64,000 nt of DNA from Planctomycetota bacterium (GTDB lineage: Bacteria > Planctomycetota > Planctomycetia > Pirellulales > Lacipirellulaceae): the NCBI GenBank assembly GCA_024278955.1, contig JAJRSE010000051.1, positions 124,001 through 188,000 on the forward strand. The letters run 5' to 3'. Below the pieces are notes generated by a model. It made no database searches. It was not told where the DNA came from and saw only the letters and a program-made list of their open reading frames with translations. Made by a program: the position numbers and the translations under genes. This document shows positions 63,943-64,000 of the stretch, piece by piece; positions within the stretch are counted from its first letter, which is position 1, and every line of letters begins with the position of its first letter.

Positions 63943-64000
63943 GAATACAGGATTGGTCCTCTGCGACCCTTCCGAATTCCGCAATCCAAATTCCGCATTC
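63943..64000. repeat. Start of an ATTCCGCAT-type intergenic repeat
   Basis: The last ~30 bases contain GAATTCCGCAATCCAAATTCCGCATTC, a run of related ATTCCGCA/AATCC words that recur between genes in planctomycetes. The element continues past the window edge. Confidence 0.45.

Overview
The window reads as chromosomal DNA of a planctomycete, most likely Pirellulales (Lacipirellulaceae-like). Markers seen in the sequence are three DUF1559 pseudopilin-like proteins with the H-X9-DG ending, four proteins with PEP-CTERM sorting tails, dockerin-like DxDxDGxVDxxDF repeats, an LEPR-xLL surface protein, a BBP7-type outer-membrane barrel, two ECF sigma factors (one with a Ser/Thr kinase-TPR partner), a Gfo/Idh/MocA oxidoreductase with a Tat signal, and lineage-typical palindromic intergenic repeats. 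No rRNA, tRNA, CRISPR array, phage or transposase gene was recognised.

Layout. 1-3366: the 3' part of an aldehyde dehydrogenase, a phosphate-selective-porin (O/P) family protein preceded by a PHO-box-like direct repeat, and a cysteine-rich exported protein. 3825-19098: a + strand alpha-glucan locus. An ECF sigma factor and a translationally coupled FecR-type membrane protein lead, followed by a PEP-CTERM protein with a starch-module-like fold, a DUF1559 protein, a small lipoprotein, a GH13 amylase carrying dockerin repeats and a PEP-CTERM tail, another PEP-CTERM protein, a GH13 lipoprotein, a MalE-MalF fusion permease and MalG. Read together: surface amylase, periplasmic or lipid-anchored amylase, then ABC import of malto-oligosaccharides, perhaps under sigma/FecR control. 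No MalK ATPase is present.

19148-24592: a compact - strand operon (GHL10 hydrolase, AmpG-like permease, double GNAT, NagZ-like GH3) that looks like peptidoglycan recovery. 24593-27613: a foldback repeat, a terminator, a Gfo/Idh oxidoreductase, a short orphan protein and about 0.9 kb without a supportable gene. 27614-37030: a FAAL-ACP-alpha-oxoamine synthase fusion, then a type VII-like secretion module (two WXG100-size proteins, a coiled-coil protein and a 1344-residue EssC/FtsK-like ATPase), broken by a nested inverted-repeat island. 37039-46050: a six-gene - strand glycan operon (three glycosyltransferases, ABC exporter, sulfotransferase, double APH-fold kinase), preceded by a coupled PEP-CTERM / DUF1559 / HEAT-repeat operon (46291-50277).

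50641-59030: sigma factor, kinase-TPR protein, LEPR surface protein with a degenerate matrixin site and a DUF1559 protein. 59086-60087: a decayed YgiT/MqsA-like antitoxin remnant beside an intact ParD/ParE-like pair. 60201-63942: BBP7 barrel, REP-like palindrome, TraB/TIKI-family protein, a 32-residue very basic protein, and a FabZ-like hotdog dehydratase. Strongest candidates for new biology are the sigma/FecR-linked glucan locus with its MalE-MalF fusion, the type VII-like module, and the FAAL-ACP-AOS fusion.
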